Shown here: positions 1-6,677 of the stretch, piece by piece
How the letters are laid out: each line of letters starts with the position of its first letter
Position numbering within the stretch: position 1 is the stretch's first letter
Source: Beroe ovata
Lineage: Eukaryota > Ctenophora > Nuda > Beroida > Beroidae
Assembly: GCA_946803715.1 (NCBI GenBank)
Contig: CAMPET010000088.1
Coordinates: 78,149-90,530, forward strand
Direction: 5' to 3'
Length of the DNA stretch: 12,382 bases
Position numbers and translations under genes: made by a program
The notes under the pieces: model-generated
Told to the model about the DNA's origin: nothing
The model's database searches: none
The model's input: the letters and a program-made list of their open reading frames with translations, nothing else

Positions 1-18
1 GTGTGTGTGTGTGTGTGT
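1..18. repeat. (GT)n microsatellite at left edge
   Basis: Nine GT units at the window start, immediately next to the STAT-B exon 9 donor. Confidence 0.95.
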
Positions 19-24
19 ACTGAC

Positions 25-108
25 CTGAGGTTGTTTTATCGCGAAACCCCATCTCTCTCCAGCTATAATCCTCACTGCTGCCGAGAACCTTGTGTCCCTC
101 TTCATAAC
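25..108 (-). CDS. STAT-B exon 9: first DNA-binding-domain strands; last exon in window
   Basis: Residues 341-368, VMKRDTRFSAAVRIIAGERW followed by GFAIKQPQ. It aligns with the family stretch V-L-K-T-x-T-K-F-x-x-x-V-R-L-L-V-G. Acceptor CCACCCAG, donor GTCAGT at 24-19, followed at once by the microsatellite at the left edge. The gene continues outside the window. Confidence 0.93.
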
Positions 109-3041
109 CTGGGTGGGAAAACCAACCCTGTTGACAGAAGTGTTAACAGTGCTCCTATTACAGAGCTGTTAACACTACTGTTGACAGAGGTGTTGACAGT
201 GCTCCTATCACAGAGCTGTTAACACTACTGATAACCCCACTGTTAACATTTTTAACAGTGGTGTTATAAACAGTGGAGTTACAAACAGTGGTGTTATAAC
301 AGGGGGAGGTCATCTCTCTTAGGGCCCCTACAAACCTGAGGGGGCTGTTTCTCTATGATGAAACACTTCAGCATCATCGCTCTGATGATGTTAATAACTT
401 CTGTGTGGAATTCCAACACATGTGCTCTATGATCAACCATCTCGTCTATATGGTTACGTCTGGGGGAGAAGTGAGGTTGTTATACTAATTACAGAGCATC
501 ATACCGGAATTGCAGTTGGAACTATTGATCTAATAATTTCATCTCACGGTTGCAGTTCTATACTCACAATCTAGGGTAGTATCCGGCACATGAGGTGAGA
601 GCATCGGCTAACATACACGCATCTCTCTCGATAGCATCGAGTGGTTTCTGTCGCTTCGCACTGATCATGCACTTCCTCTGCTCTTCCTTCCAGTCATCTA
701 TTTCCTGGCAAACCAAGTCATATCAAATCAGCATTCAAATTCTTCTCGATATATTGACAGATTTAACTACAGGGTAAAATGAGGACTATAATAGTCCATA
801 TCAAGGTACAAGTGAAACAAAGGACAAGAAGCGCTTGGGAGACTCAATATGTGGAGTGGTCCACTTAATATGGTTTGGTATATATCCCATGTCTCACATT
901 TGATATGGACTGGTGCGCTGTTTTGAGCTGAGCTAGAGTCTGCTCCATAAGAGTGAGGAGATGTACGATAATCTCACTGATCTGCTGGTGTATGGTGTGT
1001 AGTGTCCGCATACACCTGTCCCTCATGTGGTTCATCTGGGGAAAAGTTGGGAAGGTATTAGAGGGGAGGGGGTTTGAGTGGAGGGGTTTCAGTGGGAGTG
1101 GGTGAGAGGTGGTTAGAGTGGGTGTGGATTAGAGTTGGAGGGGGTGAGAGGGAGGGGGTGAGAGGGAGAGGGGTTAGAGCTTCATGGGAGTGGCATGGGA
1201 GTGGCATGCTCCAGTGAGCAAAGATACTAGATAGAGAGGGAGAGTTTAAGGTAAGGGGAGAGTTCAGCCAGATCTCACATTTCGCGAAGGATAATATGCC
1301 TATCTTGCTGTGAATTTATTCAGGGATCCGTTTGATAATAGAGGCTATAGTGTCTGATTGCCTGAATTAGTGAATTAACCTTGGACTAGCTAAATCAAGG
1401 AAATTCACGCCATTCCCACGTAATCCCCACGTGCTATTCAGATCACGTTGCTACTCACGTTATTCTGATCAACCTCAGAGAGCTGATTCATCCTGGATTG
1501 GTAGTGTGCTGTTTTCCTCTGTAACTCCTCTTGTGTCACACGTTTCATGTCCGTCTTCTCGTCCAGTGAGTCTATACTCTCGTCTATTCTACAGACAGAC
1601 CGAATTGATCGGGGTGTTTAGGATGCGATTAGGGGGGAGGGAGAGCAACACTCGTGTAGTAAGTACTAAGTGTCACTCATTTTGATTTAGGGAGTGTCAC
1701 TCGTTTAGGGAGTGTCACTCATTTAGGGAGTGTCACTCGTTTAGGGAGTGTCACTCATTTTGATTCAGGGAGTAACACTCATTTAGGGATTATCACTCAT
1801 TTACCGCAGCAGGAGGAATGGGTCAGAGTGGCACTCCCCTGTTGAAAATGATCAGCTAGGAATCTTACCATGCATATACATCGGCATTTGGTAAAGTTTC
1901 TAGCAACGAATTTGTAGATAAAACTTGCTGTCTAGCTGCTTTTCAGCCTATGACCTACATTTATCTCACTCGTATACGCACACGTTACCACCCCCACACT
2001 TTACCAACACGTGTATAATACACGTTTTTACCTCGTGTTGAGGTCCTTTATCTTTCTGAAACTCAGGCAGAAGAGAGAACTCTGTAACTCCGTCATCATT
2101 GACACGTCGCCGCCGTTATCGAGGATAGGCTTCATATCCGCTGCCTCCGTCGCTATCAGAATCTTATTCTCCTGACAGGGACAATAATGAGGGTGAATTC
2201 CCTAACATGGTAATAAGATTCTCGTTCACGGACCTTTGACTAAACTCAATTTCACAATTGAAAATTTCCAAAACTTGTGCCAGCTGAGTCACAACCAAAA
2301 GGTGTGAATATGTTGTCGTGTGCCACAAATATGAGCTATACCTCCTCCAATATATGTTGCATGTTGGTTACAAATTCCTGTGGCTTGTTACTGTAGTTCT
2401 TGAACAGGATGTTATACTGTTCCTCCAACCGCTTAGAAGTATCCATGATCTTCTCCATGTCTCCACTATTCCGGAAATCTTCGATCTTCCACTTCAGTGC
2501 CATCATGAAATTCTGCGGATGGTTAATCAGGGCGCTGGCAAGCGCCCGCAGCCACGGAAAAAATGGGCGTGGTCCCGGCCCGGAGGGCCGGGAGCACTGC
2601 CCGAGGCCCGAAGGGCCGAGGGCAGTGTTGTTTCAAACAGATATGAAGTCCTNAGACATGCACGTGTGTCACTCACATGGAACTCTTGTTGGATGTCTCG
2701 TTGATGAGACATATCCTCCACATTATACCTAGTCCACGGACGGGACTCTATGTAATCGGCCAAGTTGTGACGCACCTATGATAATTGCGGGGATAGAGTG
2801 ATCAGTGTTACTATGGAGATACGGCAAAATGGGATTGAACCAACGAGATAAAAACCACACGATCTATTATACCACACGCTGACTTTGGCTGTACTTCTTC
2901 ACGCTTTAGGGAAGAACCAGTAAAAGGATTGAAACACTTCTTCTACAATACACCACTCACCAGTATATTCACGACATTTCTGCTGTAAAACTCGTGTAAC
3001 AAGTTGACGTTACACGTCGATAGCCGTTGCCATAGGGCCAT
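25..3041 (-). CDS. STAT-family transcription factor, N-terminal half (STAT-B), partial at left edge
   Basis: Nine exons join in phase: 3041-2961, 2775-2677, 2512-2342, 2171-2032, 1588-1459, 1035-898, 704-568, 459-336 and 108-25, giving 1104 nt or 368 residues without a stop. Seen: residues 1-117 match the STAT N-domain, with the MxxW start, VRHNLADYIES and a conserved Trp at residue 41. Residues about 118-325 are helical coiled coil with the WKEEQ motif. FIIEKQPPQ and VMKRDTRFSAAVR open the Ig-like DNA-binding domain. Known of the family: STATs wait in the cytoplasm, are tyrosine-phosphorylated by JAK-type kinases, dimerise through SH2 and enter the nucleus; the N-domain serves dimer-dimer contacts. 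The rest of the DNA-binding domain, the linker, SH2 and tail must lie beyond the left edge. Start chosen because MALW matches the family start and an in-frame TAG lies 11 codons upstream. The STAT assignment is near certain; the orthology class is not (the junction motif is most STAT5-like). Confidence 0.93.
109..335. repeat. GTTAAC-rich tandem and inverted repeats in STAT-B intron 8
   Basis: Two 50-bp units (129-178 and 179-228) differ at three positions. They are followed by three 15-bp units with consensus ACAGTGGTGTTATAA at 255-269, 270-284 and 285-299. Within the 50-bp units AGTGTTAACAGTGCT and AGCTGTTAACACT are near reverse complements, so each unit can fold. Nothing coding seen here. 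Confidence 0.85.
336..459 (-). CDS. STAT-B exon 8: last coiled-coil helix and junction
   Basis: Residues 300-340 (the first base completes Leu299), ending MLKCFIIEKQPPQ. FIIEKQPPQ is almost diagnostic for STAT proteins and marks the first strand of the DNA-binding domain. Acceptor CCCCCAG, donor GTTTGT, ends in phase 0. Confidence 0.95.
568..704 (-). CDS. STAT-B exon 7: coiled coil with WK motif
   Basis: Residues 254-298 plus two bases. EIDDWKEEQRKCM matches the strongly conserved STAT motif (D-D/E-x-x-x-W-K-R-R-Q-Q) at the helix 2/3 turn. The family Gly-Gly after this motif is missing. Acceptor TTTGCCAG, donor GTGAGTA. Confidence 0.92.
898..1035 (-). CDS. STAT-B exon 6: coiled-coil helix
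   Basis: Residues 208-253, MNHMRDRCMRTLHTIHQQIS onward: a continuous helix rich in Leu, Gln and His, placed where STAT helix 2 lies. Acceptor CCCCAG follows a C/T-rich tract and the donor is GTGAGAC. Phase 0 on both sides. Confidence 0.87.
1036..1458. other. STAT-B intron 5 with G-run tract (plus strand)
   Basis: A 423-bp intron. Positions about 1040-1190 are an irregular G-rich minisatellite. At 1140-1173 five G-runs (5, 3, 5, 3, 4) are separated by TGAGA, A, TGAGA and AGA, which fits a G-quadruplex pattern on the plus (template) strand. In the transcript it is C/U-rich and sits upstream of the exon 6 acceptor. Confidence 0.75.
1459..1588 (-). CDS. STAT-B exon 5: coiled-coil helix
   Basis: Residues 165-207, IDESIDSLDEKTDMKRV onward: highly charged with heptad-like spacing, as in STAT helices 1-2. 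Enters in phase 2 (completing Arg164) and ends in phase 0 at GTGAGT. The acceptor is TCTGTAG after a short pyrimidine stretch. Confidence 0.86.
1589..2031. other. STAT-B intron 4
   Basis: A 443-bp intron between coiled-coil exons 4 and 5. It holds the 18-bp minisatellite listed separately. The rest is unremarkable; a short acceptor/donor-like pair near 1805-1840 on the minus strand gives an in-frame stop and was not called. Confidence 0.7.
1668..1799. repeat. 18-bp minisatellite, unit TTTAGGGAGTGTCACTCR
   Basis: Perfect or near-perfect units at 1686-1703, 1704-1721, 1722-1739 and 1740-1757. The last base alternates G, A, G, A, suggesting a 36-bp higher-order unit. A degenerate unit with a short insertion (1758-1781) and one more at 1782-1799 follow. 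It lies inside STAT-B intron 4. Confidence 0.93.
2032..2171 (-). CDS. STAT-B exon 4: start of coiled coil
   Basis: Residues 118-163 plus two bases of codon 164. Starts ENKILIATEAADM, equivalent to the post-N-domain linker (E-x-x-L-V-x-E-A in the family), then runs into helix 1 of the coiled coil. Acceptor CTGTCAG, donor GTAAAAAC. The frame would hit TAA if the donor were read through. Confidence 0.88.
2342..2512 (-). CDS. STAT-B exon 3: end of N-domain
   Basis: Residues 61-117. The second half, RLEEQYNILFKNYSNKPQEF followed by VTNMQHILEE, matches the last N-domain helices, where animal STAT5 proteins have a CIRHIL-type motif before the coiled coil. The acceptor is CCGCAG with no pyrimidine tract directly upstream; the donor is GTATAG. 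Phase 0 on both sides. Confidence 0.93.
2513..2676 (-). other. STAT-B intron 2, mostly made of three GC-rich hairpins
   Basis: A 164-bp intron between N-domain exons 2 and 3. Donor GTGAGT (2676-2671), acceptor CCGCAG (2518-2513). A branch-point-like CTGATTAAC lies just upstream of the acceptor, but the space where a pyrimidine tract would sit is short and not pyrimidine-rich; a T6 run is upstream of hairpin 1. One ambiguous base (N) at 2653. Confidence 0.85.
2530..2627. repeat. Cluster of three GC-rich perfect hairpins
   Basis: Hairpin 1: 7-bp stem GGGCGCT/AGCGCCC (2530-2536, 2541-2547), loop GGCA. Hairpin 2: 9-bp stem TCCCGGCCC/GGGCCGGGA (2573-2581, 2585-2593), loop GGA. Hairpin 3: 8-bp CACTGCCC/GGGCAGTG (2595-2602, 2620-2627), a symmetric GA/GA internal loop, 5-bp GGCCC/GGGCC and loop GAA. 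Hairpins 2 and 3 are one base apart. On the plus strand both triloops are C-GNA-G, a class known to form very stable DNA hairpins. The block contrasts sharply with the AT-rich surroundings and could be a small hairpin-type mobile element. Confidence 0.9.
2677..2775 (-). CDS. STAT-B exon 2: N-domain core
   Basis: Residues 28-60, starting VRHNLADYIESRPW. This is the family signature EVRHxLxxWIExxxW, with the Arg (residue 29) and second Trp (residue 41) kept. The acceptor is ATAG and the donor GTGAGT, phase 0 on both sides. It is followed by the hairpin-bearing intron. Confidence 0.93.
2961..3041 (-). CDS. STAT-B exon 1: start codon and first N-domain helices
   Basis: Encodes residues 1-27, beginning MALWQRLSTC and ending RNVVNIL, and then the donor GTGAGTGG. 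It ends in phase 0 and joins directly to VRHNLADYIE. The conserved Trp4 of STAT N-domains is present. The usual FPxE turn before VRH is replaced by VVNIL, which is unusual for the family. Confidence 0.88.
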
Positions 3042-3048
3042 GAGACAT
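3010..3048 (-). promoter_or_regulatory. Short upstream ORF overlapping the STAT-B start
   Basis: An ATG at 3048 opens a 12-codon frame (MSHGPMATAIDV, then TAA at 3012-3010) that overlaps the main ATG at 3041 in another frame. If the 5' UTR extends beyond 3048, scanning ribosomes meet this start first. The transcription start is unknown, so its use is inference. Confidence 0.4.
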
Positions 3049-3265
3049 GGGACCACTCCCGCCCGGATATATGGCTACAAAACGAGGGAAAATGTTAGAA
3101 ACAATTGGGGAAAATGATATTGGGAGAGTCAGTGGGGCTATGCCCAGAAATCATAACATCATTACATGGGTTTAGAGAGAGTTTTAGAGTGTCAAAGATA
3201 AGTTTTACGAGGGCTTCTCGGGTGAAGGATAGGTAGCGATAAGGACACACACANCTAACAAACAA

Positions 3266-3268
<3 letters not shown>

Positions 3269-3325
<57 letters not shown>
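3269..3325. repeat. (CA)n microsatellite
   Basis: About 28 uninterrupted CA units, continuing as an imperfect CA-rich tract to about 3343. It lies 230-300 bp upstream of the STAT-B start codon. Confidence 0.97.
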
Positions 3326-3327
<2 letters not shown>

Positions 3328-3675
3328 CCACACACTGACACACATTTTGGGAAAAATCCAGGAAGCCAATAATACCCAACATGTCGACCGGAAACGTAGT
3401 TGATAAACCAAAGCATATCAAACAACTTAAGTACAAAAGCCTGATCATACTGTTCATAATGTAATAATTATATTTTGGCACTTTCTATCATGGATTCATA
3501 ACCAGCTCTCATTTCCGTTTCAGACTATTACTATACTAAAAATAATACAAATTAGCATTACAAAGTACGATACCACGACAATCATGCAAGTTGGGAGAAG
3601 TTCAACTATTGCTGACTGACTACCTTGAAAATGTCAAATATCTGTGATATCTACTAATTAAGCCGTGATCGAAGT

Positions 3676-3684
3676 TTCCTGGAA
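3676..3684. promoter_or_regulatory. GAS-type candidate STAT-binding site TTCCTGGAA
   Basis: A perfect TTCYNRGAA site inside an 11-bp palindrome (TTTCCTGGAAA, 3675-3685), about 635 bp upstream of the STAT-B start. Looser TTCN4GAA matches are at 4303-4312 and 5143-5152. Such sites arise by chance in AT-rich DNA, so function is inference. Confidence 0.3.
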
Positions 3685-6110
3685 AAATCTCGATTGATGA
3701 ATGAGCTCTCTCGATAATAATTATAATATCACTCCTTAGTAATTCACCGATCAGTTTTCATTGAGGATCTTGGAGGGTGTTTTATATATAAGTGTAAAAT
3801 AATCAAAAATAAGTGTAAAATAATCAAATTCACGACAATAATCAAAATTTGTTTTCTATTTATTGCATAATGGGGTTATAAAAAGGATGGTTACTGATCA
3901 GTATGAGTAAAGTATCAAGGGTATGGCTGATGGTTTCAAATATGGTGTTTGACTTACTTTGACGAACTATCAAAATTAATTTTTCCTTGAGGTGGTTTGA
4001 GAAGAACGATAAATCAATTAAAGAACTGATCCAAGTGATGACTGATCAATAATCACCCTGTTTGAATGAGAATAAATATTATGATCATGCTCTCGGTTTA
4101 GTTAGTTACTATAGTAGTAGTCACCTGTGGGTCAATATCAATATGATAATAAGAACCACATATCAAACCTTCGTATCGGAGAGTGATATATCAATTGTGG
4201 ATTCGTAGGCTAGATGTGTTAAAAATGCTTACTCTTAGAAAAAGACGTGCTCCACTTTTGATTTCACGAAATGAACATATCTCATATTATAGGCATAACA
4301 TTTTCTCATGAAAGGCGCTGCGTTGGAGTGCTAGAAGATAGCACCTTCATAATCATATCAAGTACCCACTTGACACAAAATAGGAAGATTCGATAAATTT
4401 GATACGGAATTCTTGCATCAAGACTGCGTTAAAATCAGAGAAAATTAAATTAGCAACACTCTAATTTGCAACCTGGGCGGTAGCGTGTTAATTCCCATTA
4501 TTTCGTCGGATTGTAACAGCTGTTAGTACCAAATTGAGTAAACAGCTTTCAGTATAGCGTGGTGAAATGATACGAATATCGTATACGGGGATACTGGGCA
4601 CAATGCCAGCTGCTGCTACACGTTTCAGGGTAAAACATCTCCATTCTCCATCTGTTCGGGTGAATTGTGCTGCTCTTAATGGTATCGGTTTAAAGAAGAT
4701 GGGCATGTTGGTTAAATTATATCAACCATTTAGTTGGAAACAGCAATATCGTGATTCGTAGAATTTACGGCCACTTGAATCATGGATCCTGGGTGTATGG
4801 TCCTACTGGTTTCGGTACGACCTGAACTATTGAACACCAACGGGATATGGCTGATTTCATGAACTATCACTGTGACTGCTGCGTAAGGGGGCGAAATGAC
4901 TTGGAATTAGATGTACTACGACTACGTTCTTAAACGATGAAATGATGATTTGATTGCGAAATCTGATGTATCTAATATGTTGGGATTTGGGAATTTATTA
5001 GCAACGATGCTATGAGAGATGTGATCAAACAGCAGCGCAAAACCACATAGCTACCTAGATAAACTCCCTTCAGCTAAATCACCGTTACCATGTTTTTGGT
5101 TAAACAGCTGCTTCTCATTGAGTGTGCAACTCAAATTAAATATTCTTGAGAAATCAACACTCGACAGCTTTTGCCGATGTTTCTCGATTGAGTTGAACTG
5201 AGGAGCATGGTACTATTCTGGCGGTTCAGTGTGCCCAGGGTTATTGAAATGAAATCAATTAATGGGAATAGATAGAGACGGAAAAGGGTGTTTTGACTGT
5301 CCCTATAATTGTACATCAGTTGTCAAACACAAGGAAACATTTCCTATGTATCGCAGTTCTAGTTCTTTCAATGGTAGATTGGTTACGTTTCTAGCCCGAT
5401 GAACACACGGTACGGAGATATTTGAACTAGGAATCCTTATTGCGAATCATCTCAGATTATCACCTCAGATTATCATCGATGAGTTGTCATATAAAACTAA
5501 GAGCAAAGTTCAATCATAGACTTTGTCGTTGAAGATAAAACCTCTACCGACACATTCGATTAGATGACGCATAATTGACGATTATATACGGCATTAATAT
5601 GAATTATGATATGTGGTAATATTATGTAATAAAATAAATTATCAAAAGAAGCCAGTATTCGATCAATCAGAGATCGAAATAAAAGAATGATATACATTCT
5701 CACACACGCCCTCCAGCCTCCAGCAAACAAGTAATTAACGCTGGATTCACATTAAATCATAGATGATATGATTATATCGGATCAAAATTGATAATATCAT
5801 TATGATTTCCCTAATCTATCTATCGATTTTAATTGATTATAGCATAGTTCACTAACTACCTATATCGATATTCGATACCTGCATTAATAACCTGATTGTT
5901 TTATAATAGGTAGGGGAATAACAAACTAACCAGCATAATCATTAATCAATGATACGGATTCGATCTTGACTTATATAGCTCAGGAATGAAAAGTTGGTAT
6001 TGTATCTATACACTAGCACTTCAATAGCTGTTTCTCTTACTCTAGCTTACAGCTGTTTCTCTATACTATGTACATGATCTACTTAGTATAGGATCACTTC
6101 ATTCCCGTAC

Positions 6111-6118
6111 TGACGTCA
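6111..6118. promoter_or_regulatory. Perfect CRE palindrome TGACGTCA
   Basis: A full CREB/ATF consensus palindrome about 180 bp beyond the STAT-A stop codon, in the STAT-A/STAT-B intergenic region. Whether it is used is not shown by the sequence. Confidence 0.3.
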
Positions 6119-6297
6119 TTAATCCAATCATCTAATTATCTTATCATCTAATTAATTAGAAAGTGTAGCGAATGTGGATGTTTCTACGTGACATGGTGGT
6201 TATAACTGTGATTATACAGACTTTAGACTTCGTGAAGATACTCTCTGTGATATTTACCTCTCTCGGCCAATGGTTAATGATTCGCACGCGGAAGTTT

Positions 6298-6677
6298 TTA
6301 GTTGTAAGAAAAAGGCGAGGAGTTGTCCACTCCAGACCCATCATCGATAGAGAGGAAATGAATCATGTTGCTAGGCGACGGATGGCTAACGCGTTGCGTA
6401 CCGCGTGACGTCGCGTGAGCTGTGAGTGCGCTATCTAACAGTTCTGATCCGTGCTTTGCGGCGAGAACACTACCGCTATTTCTCAGCGGGTCGAGGTTGC
6501 CACCACTGAGAATGTGGTGGGACGGCGTGTGCTGCGCTGGGGAGGGGAGACTACCTGGCGTGATGGATTCTACCTTGAGATTTGGCATGTTGCCATGGTT
6601 ACCGTTATTGTTCCGAATGTTGTTGGGAAACAGTTGGTTGAAGGTGTTTTGGGGCGATTGGGCGTAGCAGTTTTGGT
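6298..6677 (-). CDS. STAT-A terminal exon: Asn/Ser/Pro-rich tail and stop
   Basis: 125 codons and TAA at 6300-6298. Low-complexity, rich in Asn (FNQLFPNNIRNNNGNHGN), Ser, Pro and His, ending SSPFSYN. This is the usual place of the STAT transactivation domain. Acceptor ATTTCAG. It joins the previous exon in phase 1. Confidence 0.9.

Larger units (their letters stand above)
3042..6297. other. Intergenic region between STAT-A and STAT-B
   Basis: About 3.26 kb of AT-rich DNA without a recognisable exon or protein on either strand; open frames here are at most about 130 codons, and the longest is inflated by the CA repeat. It should contain the STAT-B promoter (left end) and the STAT-A 3' UTR (right end). 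No AATAAA on the minus strand was found close to the STAT-A stop; an ATTAAA is at 5833-5828. An 18-bp duplication, unit AAGTGTAAAATAATCAAA, is at 3790-3807 and 3811-3828. One ambiguous base at 3254. Confidence 0.7.

Noticed and set aside
1274-1304. Possible 29-base microexon on the minus strand (after TTCACAG, before GTGAGAT).
   Set aside because: It would break the phase between STAT-B exons 5 and 6, which join cleanly without it.
1686-1757. Telomere-like TTTAGGG units.
   Set aside because: Spaced by 11 unrelated bases in an 18-bp minisatellite within an intron; not a telomere array.
2530-2627. Hairpins as bacterial-type terminators or a sign of bacterial contamination.
   Set aside because: They lie inside an intron of an animal-type gene whose flanking exons join in phase; no bacterial gene is nearby.
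2318-2775. Overlapping plus-strand ORFs and a minus ORF through the GC-rich hairpins.
   Set aside because: They cross splice sites of STAT-B exons 2 and 3; the hairpin block is intronic and its translation is meaningless palindromic sequence.
3095-3481. 128-codon minus-strand ORF with a Cys-Val run.
   Set aside because: The run is a translation of the CA microsatellite, the frame contains an ambiguous base, and there are no homology or splice signals.
4488-4761. ORFs on both strands in the intergenic region.
   Set aside because: Short, overlapping each other, no recognised family, and no splice or start context.
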